DNA from: Rhizophagus clarus
Taxonomy: Eukaryota > Glomeromycota > Glomeromycetes > Glomerales > Glomeraceae
DNA length: 64,000 nucleotides
Direction of reading: 5' to 3'
NCBI GenBank assembly: GCA_015698045.1
Contig: BLAL01000004.1
Coordinates: 310,001-374,000, forward strand
Shown: piece after piece, positions 9,516-21,231 of the stretch
Layout of the letters: every line of letters starts with the position of its first letter
Numbering within the stretch: the first letter of the stretch is position 1
The notes under the pieces: model-generated
Databases searched by the model: none
What the model was told of the DNA's origin: nothing
What the model saw: only the letters and a program-made list of their open reading frames with translations
Translations under genes and position numbers: made by a program

Positions 9516-10129
9516 TATTTACTTGCATAAAGTTAGATTTTCGGATTGCTTAAAAATTTGATTAATATTTGTTTTGATCTTAACGGATTCCTCGTTTAGG
9601 ATACGATCTGATAATATTTCTCGTGATGGAATTTAACTTGGGTGTTTCGCATAAAAAGGATCAATGACAATGTATTTTCGAGAACAGTATTCCAGCTGCA
9701 ACCCACACCTTCAGTCCAAAAAAATTCTGTTCAGCGAGAGGAAGTATTTTATCCTTTTAAAGTGGCTTGGTTACTAAGTAAAAGCGTCTATAATTGTGAT
9801 GAGCCAAATCGCCGATATGTTACTTTAATTTTGGATAGGATTTCGATCCTTATTCAAACTATCTGGATCAATCCATCATCCGAGCTGATTAACTAACTAT
9901 ATTGCTGAATATATTAATAATTTTAAAATATTCATAACTCTCTCTCTTGAATATGGAAAGTGATCTAGTACCTTACATTGAAATTGATGAATCTTCTACT
10001 AATAACAGTTCACAGACACTTTAAGCTTAAAGAATACAAATTTAGTAATACCTAATAAAAAAAAATAAATAAAAGAAAAACACACGTCTTGTACATGAAT
10101 ATTTTAAAAAAAGTACGTCGATTCTGTTA
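9516..10129. other. No convincing gene
   Basis: An 84-codon frame at 9642-9896 is the only open stretch. It shows no recognisable domain and has no supporting context. The rest is AT-rich sequence of unknown origin. Part of it may be the 5' flank of the dead hAT element that follows. Confidence 0.4.
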
Positions 10130-11850
10130 GTGCCGAGCACTTAGTTGAAATGAGATATGTGTATGTATTGTACATTCTTGGATGTTAAAGGAAATCATCT
10201 TCTTAATCATCTTGAAACACATCAAATCTATTCTAATAATAATAAAATAGTATGTAACTATATATCATTATTTACATTTTACTCTTTAAGACTTAACTGT
10301 TATGGCCAAAATTTATTTTACGTGCGAACACAAAATGTTCAGCCAAATGTTCAGCCACATCTTCCAAATATTCGAAGACAACGTGAAGTGTGCATGTTAA
10401 ATGAATGCTCAAACAAACCAGCCTCTTTCTGCTGTTACAAATGAAGCATATAAGGAAAAATGACAGAATTTGATCTAGCATTTGTTATATCAGGAGAGAA
10501 AAAATTCGTATTATGATTGGAAAAAGTTTTAATTGTAATCAACAAATCCCTCAAAATCTTATTCATGAAACTTTACAAAACATTTCTTTAACAGCAGATT
10601 TCTGGTCAAGTCGATCAAAACATAGTTATTTAGGGGTTACAGCTGTATGGATTACACCAAACTTTGAGATAAAAGATGTATGTCAAATATTGAGTATGTT
10701 CTCGCAGCTCATACAGCACTTTACAACTTGCCATTAGTAAAGGATTAATATTTGTGGAAGTCTTGATAACATGAGCAAAAAGATTAATAAGGTACTTTGG
10801 AACTCAAAAATAGTAAGTAGAACGATTAATTGAAGTTGAAAAAAAAACTTGATTATGAATAATATTTGCATCTTATTCAAGATGTTTCTACTTGTTGGAA
10901 CTCAACGTATTATGCTTGGGATCGTCTATCCTATTGTTCAACTCCGAACTGACTTATATACATCAACTAATAATGAAGATAAAAAAGATGGCAAAAAGCT
11001 GAAAAATATTTTACTATCAGATGAAAAATGGGAACTTATAGATCAGTTAGTTAAGAAAATGCTACTCGCGAATTTTCAAGTTACTTTAAATAGGATGATA
11101 AATACTATTAAAGAATTGATCTTTGAATTGGCTGATCATTCAGAAGACAATGCAGCAATACAACAGAAGAAATTATTGAACCATTAACAATTGAAGTTGA
11201 TGATGAAGAAATAATTAGCAACTATATAAAGAGAAAAATTATCCTTCAAATACAATTGGAATTTTAAATAAGGTTAAAGGCAAACATATACCATTCATTA
11301 ATTTATTATTGGGATACTCCAAATGACGCCGGTTATTTGGCCTCATTATTAAATCCATTTACAAAAATCTAAGTTGTTTAGAAATTGGGGATGAAAATAC
11401 CCGCATTATACAAAACTTTATAATGAATACGAATCAATGGAAGGCGCGCCTGTATCCTTCCTCCAATGTAAATAAAAACACACGTTCATATAAGCAATAT
11501 CTCCAAAATCATTCTGACAAAAAAAAGGAGCCAATGGACTTTCTGAAATATTTAAATATTTAGTAATACCAATGGCTTTGAATGTGGAAAACCCATTAGA
11601 AATTAGAATGGTGGAGAAGGAATGCACAAAATTTTTCAATTTTCTCGGAAGTATTTGGCTATACCTGCTACTTCTGTAGCAAGTGAACGTCTATTTCATA
11701 TGCTGGAAATCTCATTTCTCCTCTTAGAAATCGTCTTAATCCTGCATTAGTTGCCAAGATGCTTTTTTTTTAAAACATAACATGAAGATTATGGAAGTAT
11801 TCGCATCTAACTGGAATAATTAAATGAAAAATTTTATAAGGCCTTCGATC
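10130..11850 (+). pseudogene. hAT transposase, decayed
   Basis: Fragments in several frames line up with a hAT transposase in the right order. A BED-type finger comes first (CMYCTF...HLLNHLETH, about 10157-10225). Then NISLTADFWSSRSKHSYLGVT (10580-10645) matches the start of the catalytic region. Next is DVSTCWNSTYYAWDRL (about 10880-10930), a family hallmark, followed by a helical part (KWELIDQLVKKM). Last is the C-terminal dimerisation region: RKYLAIPATSVASERLF, then a frame that continues with SPLRNRLNPALVAKM (about 11645-11765). There are many stops and frameshifts, so it cannot make an active enzyme. Terminal repeats were not found. Confidence 0.85.
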
Positions 11851-13394
11851 TGCAATAAAATGCACGTCATTTAAAATCCAGATTAAATCCGGATTAAAAA
11901 TTTTAATTCGGGTCGTAATCCTTATCCTTATTTGTAATCTGGACATAATCCTATATCCTCATTTATAATCTGGATCGAAACCCTAATTTTAGCGATTTTA
12001 CGACTAATCGAATCGTCTAGTTTTGATTTACAGAAAACCAAAAAAATAAAAAAAATAATAATTTAGAAATTTTAACCCGCTCTAAATTTATAAAATGGGT
12101 TCACTAAGACAAAATTATTTAATAGGAATAACTTAAACTTTTAATGGAATTTTGCTTTGACAAATGTGAGTGAACTTAGAATAATATGTGTTTTCTTTTA
12201 TTATTTTTTGCGCCATAAATAGTTATAAATATATTCTTTTAACATTCTTTTAACATAATAATCATTATTCTTGTAATAAATCATATGATTGAGCGATCTC
12301 CATCACACGCATCATACATTAAGCTTAACATTAAGGGTAATATTAAGCCATGTTCAGATTATAAACGAATAAAACACGTCATAAGCAAAGTTCATATTAT
12401 TTTTTTACATATAAGATGAAATTAGGTTTAACTAGTAAAGTTTGGATCGTATATTCCCTCTTTTGGATTCTTTGATCAATAACTAAATAAATTATCTAAA
12501 TAACTAAAAAAAATTCTTAATAAGTATTCGTGTAGCTCGAGTTTAATAACTCGAATCGCTCTTCTCAGTAACGTCTCACTCGAATTGACTAGAGTCCAAA
12601 CTTTGCGATAAACGATGAATTAGGGGTTTAAGTTTGTTGACGAACTTTACTTTTCTTTCTTAAAATTATTTTATCTATGATGTGCAACATTTTTTTTATA
12701 ATTACCAAATTTTGCTGTAATTAAGCACCCTTTTTTTGCATTTAATGCCTCCATAATTCTGACCAGGCAAAGATCGACATAACCTGGGGAATGACGTAAA
12801 AATACGGTATCTTAACAATTAAATGGCTCAGTAAAGCCTCACGTAATTATGTAATTTTAATATAATAATATATTTTGTTTTAAGAATTTGAATACACTCC
12901 GATTTATTAAAGCTTCCTTCACTCTTTTCTCACATTCACGCGACGTGTCCAGTAATAGTAATTTGATCTTTATTTTGAAGCATTAAACAATTGTTCAACC
13001 AAAAAGATCTTTTTAGTTTTTTAGTAAAAAAAAAATGTAAAACCGCAGTACGCTGCGCATGAATGATACGCAGAAAAAGATCCACATACAGTAATCGGTT
13101 AAATGAATTATTCCGTGCCGGTTATTGTGACTTAACCGAATTTATATGATTGTGGCTGCCAGATATGTGAATAAAATAAAGGAAAAAAAAAAATTTTTCA
13201 TTTACCAAATGATGATGCAAAATTCTCAAACAAGCTAATTTTATATGTGAATTTACTGTTTTACAATGAATCACAACAATTAATTAAAATATTATCGGAT
13301 AAATTTACGGAATATTTAATTATTGTGAGAAAATATATAGAGAGGAATTGGTATCCTTTGTAGTTAATATTATTCAAAAAAAAAAAAAAAAAAA
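11851..13394. other. No gene seen; upstream region of the glycosyltransferase gene
   Basis: AT-rich non-coding DNA. The first 150 bases contain short repeats around AATCCGGATTA and AATCTGGAT that may be the 3' end of the hAT relic. Near 13100-13140 there is an inverted pair CGGTTAA and TTAACCG. A run of 18 A ends exactly in the ATG of the next gene. No promoter can be assigned with certainty. Confidence 0.4.
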
Positions 13395-15372
13395 ATGATT
13401 AAAAGAAAATCTCTTTTATCATTATTGGTATCTCTCCTATTAAATTTAGTGCTATGTGTTAATGTCAATACTGCGACACAAAATTTTATTTCTAGAGGAG
13501 TTGATATCGATCGCTCAAACATACCTAAAAATATTTTGTTTGGTTCTTTTTCAGGCGGAAGAGGTCATGTTAAACCAATGTTGGGTATTGCAGAGATATT
13601 GATTGAAAGAGGTTACAATGTAAGAATTTTTTGTTTATTCAGATTTGTCTTAGATCAACTTGTTCATAATTTATTTTCGATATATAGATAATCTTATTGT
13701 CGTCAGAAAACAAAGAAATTTCATCGGAGTACCCAACTGTCAAGCAAATTTCATTAGGTCCTAAGTTTGGTTTGAAAGATATTGGAATTGAAGTTACTAA
13801 CGAAGTACTTGATCATAAAAAATTGGTAAAACTCTTGGAACTTGGTGCAAAATCCTATAAAGGATCATACGAAAAATACAAAAGTGTTGCCGAAGAATAT
13901 AATATTGACTTATTCTTTTGCGATTTACTAATAAATGAAGCTTGCGTAGATGCTGCTCATACCCTAAAGAAACCTGTTGTTGGATTTACCTCAGGACTTC
14001 AATGTAATTACAAAACTTTTTACTGTATTTTATTTTATGTAAAAAAATTATTATTAAAAATATTTTCATATTTAATTAGTAATGGATCCTAAGCCATATA
14101 AATCCGATCCAATGTTCGGCTGTAACATCTCATTAGAAAATGAATCAATTTTGGAAAGATTCAGATGTAATTTCATTCAACCTTTACGATTTATTTATTC
14201 AATTTATAGCGTCATGAATCAATTAAGTGACATAAGAAAACAAATGAATATTGAACCCGGTCGTATCGTTTTTGGAAGAAGTTCGGAAGCTTCTTTAATT
14301 CTAGTTGATACTTTCTTCGGCTTTGAGGTAATTATTATTAATAAAATTGTTATTATTAGGTTTATATAATTTATTAAAACGATTTTTTTTTTTTTACGTA
14401 TAGTTACCGCAGACTTTACCACCGTATGTTCAGGTAATAATATTATTACATTAAATATGAAATTTCGATAAATAATAAAATTTAGTTTCCCTTTTTTCCC
14501 GTCTTCAGGAGATTGGACCAATATTATCAGAAAAATATCCATCACTTACACCTGAACTTTCTGTTTTTATGAATAAGCACGAACGCGTTTTGTACGTAGC
14601 TTTTGGCACACGTTTCTCCGCGACCACCGATAACAACAGTAAACTTTTACAATCATTTATAGAAGCAATCAATAAAAAAATAGTTGATGGTATAATTTGG
14701 GCATTAGTCGAGACATCAAAAGAGAATTTTTATCCAACATTAAATTTATCTGATGGTACACAAGTTCAAACTTCACCAATTCTAAATAACGAACATCCAC
14801 ACATCCATATTACAAAATTTGCCCCACAATTCACAGTACTTAATCATACCAATACAAAATTGTTTTTTAGTCATGGAGGTGCAGGAAGTTCACATGAATC
14901 TTTATATACTGGTACTCCTATGTTAGTTTTACCTTTTGCTGGTGATCAGATCGGTAACGCTCAAAAATTGGTTACAGCTGGTGTAGCAACATCATTAAGT
15001 ATAAGTGATTTGGATGTTGATGATATTTTAAATAAAATGGATTCATTATTAAAAGATAAGAATGTAAAAGAAAATTCAGAAAGAATGAAAGTTTTAACTA
15101 AAATTAATAGTAAAAGAAAGTATAGAGCAGCTGATTTAATTGAATATGTTTTACATGCTAGTTCTTTTGTTGATGTTAATGATGACTTTTTAAAAGAATG
15201 GTATCCTGCTGAAAATAGAATGGGATTTATTAGAGCGTATGATCTTGATATTTACATCATTTTGTTAAGTATCGTTCTTAGTGTTATTGGAGTTATTGTA
15301 GTTAAATCAATTAAATTATTTAGATCTTTTATAAGTTCTCCATCTGATGATCAAAAATCAAAAAGAGAATAA
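13395..15372 (+). CDS. UDP-glycosyltransferase (GT1 family), five exons
   Basis: Exons 13395-13619, 13688-14003, 14080-14327, 14404-14433 and 14509-15372 join in frame to 560 residues. All four introns are GT-AG and about 68-76 bases long; exon 4 has only 30 bases (LPQTLPPYVQ). A run of A directly precedes the ATG. The N-terminus is a signal peptide or anchor (SLLSLLVSLLLNLVLCVNV). FGSFSGGRGHVKPMLGIAEIL is the usual acceptor-side start of the fold. The C-terminal half has the UDP-sugar binding signature FFSHGGAGSSHESLYTGTPM, then VLPFAGDQIGNAQKL. Near the end a membrane helix (YIILLSIVLSVIGVIVVKSI) is followed by a short basic tail, as in microsomal UGTs. It would transfer a sugar from UDP-sugar to a small lipophilic acceptor such as a sterol; the acceptor is unknown. 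The gene looks intact. Confidence 0.9.
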
Positions 15373-15510
15373 TTATACCGTAGTATTTTAAAGAATTTTT
15401 GTTTATTGTTTTTACTTTATAAATTTATAACGTATTTTTATTATGAATAAATTTTTTTAAATTCTTGATATGTATATTTTTTAAATAAAATGTGTTTATG
15501 ATCAGGAACT

Positions 15511-16128
15511 AGGACCCCGAGCAATATATGTATAGGTAACAAATAAATTCAAAAATTTTATAATAGCTCTACGCAAGGTTTTTTATTAAGGTGAATAAGC
15601 AAACTCAATATGTAACTTCATAAATTGCTCAAAAATAAGCAATCTAATCATATGACTTTATAATTAATTTTTTATCATCTGAAAATATGCTGATTACTTC
15701 CAATATTTCAATCGTTATTTATTGCTTCGTGATATACAATTAATATTTCAATAAAATCATCCTGACCAAAAATATTTATTATAATATTTAATTTCGTTCC
15801 CTATTTATTAACTTTAATATATTACCATCAATTGAAACCTTCGTTTCCAAAATATGATAAAATATTACAATATTTAATTGGTATGAACGTACGATGATAA
15901 AATTTTTTATTATATAGTATATATTATATATATATTATCAAATTTATTCAAAAAATAATCAATCGTAATATATGACTTATCAAAAATTCTGCAAAAAATA
16001 AGCAAATAAAAAATATGACATTGGTAATAAATATCATCAATTCTAAGCAAATTTAATCTCTAACTGTGGCTAAAATAGTATATTCTAAGCAAATAATTCT
16101 GTTACCTATACATATATTGCTCGGGTTC
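15511..16128. mobile_element. Non-autonomous TIR transposon with 9-base target duplication
   Basis: About 618 bases. The left end CCCGAGCAATATATGTATAG (from 15516) is an exact inverse of the right end (16106-16125), and the match extends to about 26 bases. TCAGGAACT stands directly outside both ends (15502-15510 and 16129-16137). A 9-base duplication fits Mutator-like elements. The interior is AT-rich, repeats AGCAAAT-like words and has no coding frame. Confidence 0.85.
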
Positions 16129-16137
16129 TCAGGAACT

Positions 16138-16744
16138 CCGTCTCTGAAAGGCCAAAGTCAAAATAGATTTTAAATTGCGATAATTGCATGATTTCAGTTA
16201 ATTTTAATTTACAATATGTCTTTTATGTAACTAAAAACTTAGCCAAGTATCGAGTTAAAATATTCGTGAAGTCCTTTTACCCATATAAAAATTTGTAATT
16301 TTGCACAATAATTTTATCCTAATATTATGATAGGAATTTATACTTAAATGCGAGAACTAAAAGAAATAAAAAACTAATACAGAATAATATGATTGCGTGC
16401 AACAAAGGACGATTATAAACATGCAGGTTTATATTATAAAGACATCGAGTCATCGACCTTCTTATTGAATATTTTGAATAACTTTAATATGTAAAAATAA
16501 TTATTATAGTTTTCATCTCATAAACTTCTATTCCATTTCAATTAAATAAGAAATTTTTTTATACTTTTTTCTGATAAAAAAAAAAAAATTTCACTCTTTT
16601 TCTTATATTTATTGATACTTGTCAAAATTAATGCACTACATTTTATTTTTTTTCAAAAAAGAATGTTAAAATGAATAATGATTAATCAAAAAAAGAGAAA
16701 TATAAGATATTTCTATCCAGAAAAGGCTCAATATTTTTTTTCGT
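16138..16744. other. No gene seen
   Basis: AT-rich DNA with homopolymer runs and no recognisable coding frame or repeat. It separates two transposon insertions. Confidence 0.4.
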
Positions 16745-16752
16745 AAAACAAA

Positions 16753-17617
16753 TAGGGTTGGATCGGTCCTAGCAAAGACCGGTCCTGTATCGGTCTTGGG
16801 ACCGGTCCTCGCGGTCTTCGGTCTGAGATTTGAGGACCGGGGACCAATCCATATAATTTTTAGATCCGATAAAATAATTGCTAGAATGGCGGGGTTTCAA
16901 TTTTTTTTTATGAAATAATGACGTTTATTAGGCTCTTTTGTTGTATTACTTTATGATGTAAAAATGCACGAACGACATTTTTTTAAATCTATTTTATGAA
17001 AAAAATGTCAAAATGGCGTTTTTTTACAAATTATTTATGAAAAAATACTGGTTTGGCATTGTTTTTCTTATTATTTATGAATAAGAAATGCCAAAATAAT
17101 GGCGGGATTTTCATTTTATTTTATAAAAAATGCCGAAATGGCATTTAATTTTTTTTCATTTTACTTTATAAAAGACGCAGAAATATTTATTTTTAGCGCT
17201 TCTGGGAGGATATTTTTTTCAAATTTATTTGCAAAAAATGCCGTTTAATCTTTTTTTTCATATTACCTTATTTTTTCATAAAATAGTATGGAAAATGCTG
17301 TTTTCTTCTTTTTTATGTCATTTTAACTCTTTTTTCATACTAATTATATATTAAAAAAATACCATTTCGGCTGGTTTTCACACTATTTTATAAAAGGATG
17401 CTATAATAACATTTATGAATCGTTTTGGTCATACTAGTCAAGCAGGTTACCGACCCAATTTGATCTGATTTGAGCTCTAAATTAAAAAAACCCCGTACCA
17501 AATCCATCAGTAGTTTCAGAATGTTTTAAATCGGTCCATTCCCGGTCTGGTCCGGTCCTGACTGAAAGACCGGTCTTTTGGGACCGGACTGGAACGGACC
17601 AGACTAGTCCATCCCTA
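16753..17617. mobile_element. Non-autonomous hAT-like element with GGTCC-rich ends
   Basis: 865 bases. Ends are TAGGGTTGGA (left) and TCCATCCCTA (right), imperfect inverses. AAAACAAA is repeated directly outside both (16745-16752 and 17618-17625), the 8-base duplication expected for hAT transposition. Each end carries about 90 bases packed with CCGGTC/GACCGG words. The middle consists of diverged tandem units of about 60 bases built around ATGCCAAAATGGC-like words followed by T runs. No coding capacity. Partial relatives lie at 26578-26674 and 27106-27165. Confidence 0.85.
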
Positions 17618-17625
17618 AAAACAAA

Positions 17626-17916
17626 AATAAAAAAATTTTAACAGAAGTATGTACCAAAAATTATTATTTAATGTCACAAGTTAAATGGTACGAAAGTGAA
17701 TGTTATGCGATTTCATAATTACAGTAATATAAAAAAAAATTGGATTATATAATTATATTGCTATTGCACTATTACCTTTCGTGGTAAAAGCTATAATTAT
17801 ACTTTTTTTAGCTTATCAAATGTACTATCGCACAACGACCAAGGCCAATCTGGTTGAACAGAACAACATTACTATATTTGTACTAAACGCCTACTCCCTA
17901 GATGCGATCATATTTA
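17626..17916. other. No supported gene
   Basis: AT-rich. A 94-codon frame (17781-18065) begins here, but its second half runs into the inverted repeat at 17917. It lacks a recognisable domain and is not accepted as a gene. Confidence 0.4.
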
Positions 17917-18659
17917 AACTACCCCAAGAACACCCCAAAAAATTTTCGGTAACGTGGCTCGATGAATTTTATTGGTCAGATTTATTTTGTACAACATTTA
18001 TCTTAGAAAATTTTTGCGGTTGTGGTTGTTTTGGTTGTTTTTCAAAAGAAAAAATAAATAAATAAATAAAATAAAGAGAATATTTTATCTTTAAAATGCT
18101 TGTTCTTAATAAAAAAAAAAATTCAAAAAACGGTTATTAAAATTTAACTGTTAAAATATTTTTTATGATTCTTTTCACTTTATAAAATTTACTGAGTGTT
18201 TTTTTATTTATTAAAATAAGCCTAATAAATTATTTTTATTTAAAAATTTAACAATGAATCTTTATATTATTTATATAATTTAATAATTTTAATAAAAAGA
18301 TAATTTTTATAATGTATTAAATAGAAAAGTCTTCCTCAAAACTTGATGTTCACCTTTAATACTCCAAAGATCGTGAAAAATTTTTCAATAAATTTTATAT
18401 TTCATACGTAAAAAACGCGTTTTTATTTTCACAACACAATAAAAATAAGGAATATATTAGAATAAATAAACTATAATAAAAAAGAATAATATACATTTAA
18501 AGCGAAGTTACGGGGAAAAATACGCAAAAACTAAATATTAAAGTGAGAAGTGAGAATCATGAAGTATGAAAATTATTACGGTCGATATATCTACTATTTT
18601 TAGATTTGTACTACAATGTCACGTACCGAAAATTTTTTGGTGGTGTTCTTGGGGTAGTT
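17917..18659. mobile_element. Probable MITE with 40-base inverted ends
   Basis: AACTACCCCAAGAACACC at the left (17917) is the inverse of GGTGTTCTTGGGGTAGTT at the right (18642-18659). The match continues inward through CCAAAAAATTTTCGGTA, with small indels. ATTTA occurs on both outer sides (17912-17916 and 18660-18664), which may be a short target duplication but is low-complexity. The interior is AT-rich without a gene. Confidence 0.6.
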
Positions 18660-18815
18660 ATTTATTCCAAGTGTAGTGGCAGAAATGTTAATAGTATACT
18701 GATGACACTTTATTTAAGGACTTAAAATAGTTTTATTTTGATGTATTTATTTATGTTCGAGATGTTTAATTCGTATTTAGATTTTATTGTCAGTTAACTT
18801 AGTTAGTGTAGTCAT

Positions 18816-20680
18816 AGAAAACTCATTCTCTCTCACAAATTTTTGTATCAAAAATACTACGTATGTTACCTCTTGAGATTGTTATAATATGAACAAAGAA
18901 CAAATAGAAGAGTTTGTTGCTGTCAGCCTCGCTGTCTTTTACCAAGAACTGGAAAAAATTTCCAGAGTGTGGACTTGCGTTCAGGACAGGTCTCTGACAA
19001 AACACTAAACAAAATTATCCAAAAAATAAGGGCCATGGTCGAGCCTCTGGATATACATATAGTTGAAGAAAATGACAAAAGAGTAAAGAAATTAAATAAA
19101 AAACTCCCGTGTCCTGTCACCCAGGCAATAGGTACTGCAGCCAAAATAGGTCTTACCAAAGCAGCAGAGGAAGCCTTGCTGGCCTTCGATCTTATTCTTC
19201 GCAAAAAAAATGGTATCATCGCGGAGCTAGAACAGCTCAGGACAATCAGAACTGATGGAACCAATCAGACGTGAAAATGATAAAGCCATGGCCGTGGATA
19301 GCAACTTGAATGCACAGGCTTCTGAATTAATACCAAAAAAAGATCCTCCACAGCAGGTCGCTTCGATATCATTCACTGATTAGGCACAGACTATTCAGAA
19401 GAAACCGGTTTCTGCAAAGAAAGCCCAAAATCAAGTTTAGAATGATCAATGTCATACATCCGTCAAACAGCGTCATATACGACTCCCAAAAAGGTCAATT
19501 TAGGAAGATCGCTATATATGACATACCCTCATGATGAAATACTGGAATGTTTAGTCAAGTGTTAAAGATATCGATAAAACATCAGCGTAAATGTCAATTG
19601 GTTTATGTCAAAATGATTCTGACCCAACCAAAGATACAGAGTTTGTTCTGCAGCCCTGGATCACGAAGTTGGGTAATGACTACGTTCACTGGTTTTCTGG
19701 AGAATGGGGCCTGCAAGTCCGCAAAGAGCGTGAACGATTCTAAGCTTCATTCACTATTCTGGAAAGCAAAAATGAATCATGTCTTTTCAAACCTTTTACT
19801 TCGGATGGTCAAACACTTATACAGTACACTCGCGCTGCTGCTTGGAAGACTGTTCAGAAATCCAATGGTGAAAAAATTGGAATCCTTTATTTCGATACGC
19901 ACAAAAGACTGCTTCGAGCAGTACAAATAGGAGCTTCAATAAAGTTGACCACCTCCCATACATCCCGCCTGCCCAAACGAGTCAATAAAAAGCATAAAGA
20001 ACATGGTAAATTAGCATCCCAATGGGGCCGCCCATAAGGCTGCTGGTCGAAAATGACGTTTGGCACAAATTAGCAAAATGAAAAACTCTGCTCACAAATC
20101 TGCACCTGGCCAAAATGCACACAACAAATAGCGAGATCACAATGTTCAGTCGCCAGATGCAATGTTTGCTTTGCTTCGAAAAATATGTCAGAAGCTAGAC
20201 CTTTCCTTCTAATTATTTTTACCTTTTCAAGTTAGGAGCGCTTCACGTAAGGATATACGATCTTATACCAGATGAAATAGTTGGCACCGTTCGATCAGAT
20301 GTGGGTCTTTGCACCGAGGCAGTTTTAGCACATTTTTTCTTTTTTATTTTTTTTTGTAGAAATAGTAGTAATCTTAGGTGTGTGGTGTGATAACCTCGCC
20401 TAGAGCGTGCAGGTGGATAATCAGTTCTCGATTTAAAAACCAAGGTTAAGTTAGTAGAATACACTTCCCCCTATTTTTCCCCCTTCCCCAACAGCCTCCT
20501 ACCGGATGGGTATGGTTGTGCTGTTCTCGTTTTTTTCAATAGTTTAGCCGTTTTAAACATAGGCGGTTAGGTTTTGGTCGTTTTGACTCTGATATGGATT
20601 TCCCAAATGATTTGTGCTGTCATGTATAATTGTATACGGGTTATCCCGAGCTTTTAAACCATTTGGTAATAAAAAAAAAA
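18816..20680 (+). mobile_element. LINE-like retroelement copy, decayed and probably internally deleted
   Basis: The element ends in TAAT followed by an A run at 20671-20681. It is flanked by AGTTAGTGTAGTCAT (18801-18815) and AGTTAGTGTAGCCAT (20681-20695), a 15-base target duplication with one mismatch. That is the mark of target-primed reverse transcription. Inside, near the 5' end, are broken frames: MNKEQIEEFVAVSLAVFYQE at 18890, then in another frame VSDKTLNKIIQKIRAMVEPL. Further on are NDYVHWFSGEWGLQVRKERE and AAAWKTVQKSNGEKIGILYF. These look like an ORF1/gag-type protein, with several stops. No reverse transcriptase domain was seen, so the middle is probably deleted. The last 250 bases are a GC-richer 3' untranslated tail. 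Confidence 0.75.
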
Positions 20681-20881
20681 AGTTAGTGTAGCCATACCCA
20701 TAGTTTTTTTTAGATAGTTTTTAGATAGTTTTCACTTGAAATATAGTGATTTATATGTATAGATGTTTATTTTAAACGTCTATGTTGAAGACCTACATAA
20801 TTGATTTGTATAGTCTTTGGCATTCATAAAAAAAAAAGGAAATGTTAATAGTTTATAATTGAGTTAACTGGGTTATGGTAC

Positions 20882-20978
20882 TAGAGTTGCAAACTTATGT
20901 TCTACCCAAAGGGTACATATGACTTAACTAATTACAACATATGACTTAATTAGTTACGTCACAGTTACGTCAACTCTA
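20882..20978. mobile_element. Short MITE, TAGAGTTGCAAA family
   Basis: 97 bases. The left end is TAGAGTTGCAAA and the right end is AACTCTA. The interior has repeated ATATGACTTAATTAGTTACG-like words. It is the inverse of the better preserved copy at 55681-55800. No exact target duplication is seen here. Confidence 0.75.
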
Positions 20979-20982
20979 GATA

Positions 20983-21231
20983 GGACCTGGAAAACTTCTA
21001 ATATAGGTTACCGCCAATTCGAACCGCAAATATCTTGGTCATATACCACATATATTTAATAACTGATAATATAACAATTTTACTAACAAATGTAAGGCCC
21101 GAAAACATTCTCCTTTAACTTCACTTGATATTATTAATGCCAATTTTGAGATAACCCATAAAATCACTCAAAATTTACTAAGTATGCGAACCAAATTTGG
21201 CGGTAACCCCTATTAGAAGTTTTCCAGGTCC
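20983..21231. mobile_element. MITE with GGACCTGGAAAACTTCTAAT ends
   Basis: 249 bases. GGACCTGGAAAACTTCTAAT at the left is the exact inverse of the right end (21212-21231). Inside the ends, GGTTACCGCCAA also matches inverted. It begins only four bases after the preceding MITE, so one probably landed next to or in the other. No clear target duplication. Confidence 0.8.

Noticed and set aside
9642-9896. 84-codon frame
   Set aside because: No motif, no paralogue in the window, and it lies in relic-rich non-coding DNA.
17781-18065. 94-codon frame with a hydrophobic start
   Set aside because: Its second half is the left end of a transposon-like inverted repeat and no domain is visible.
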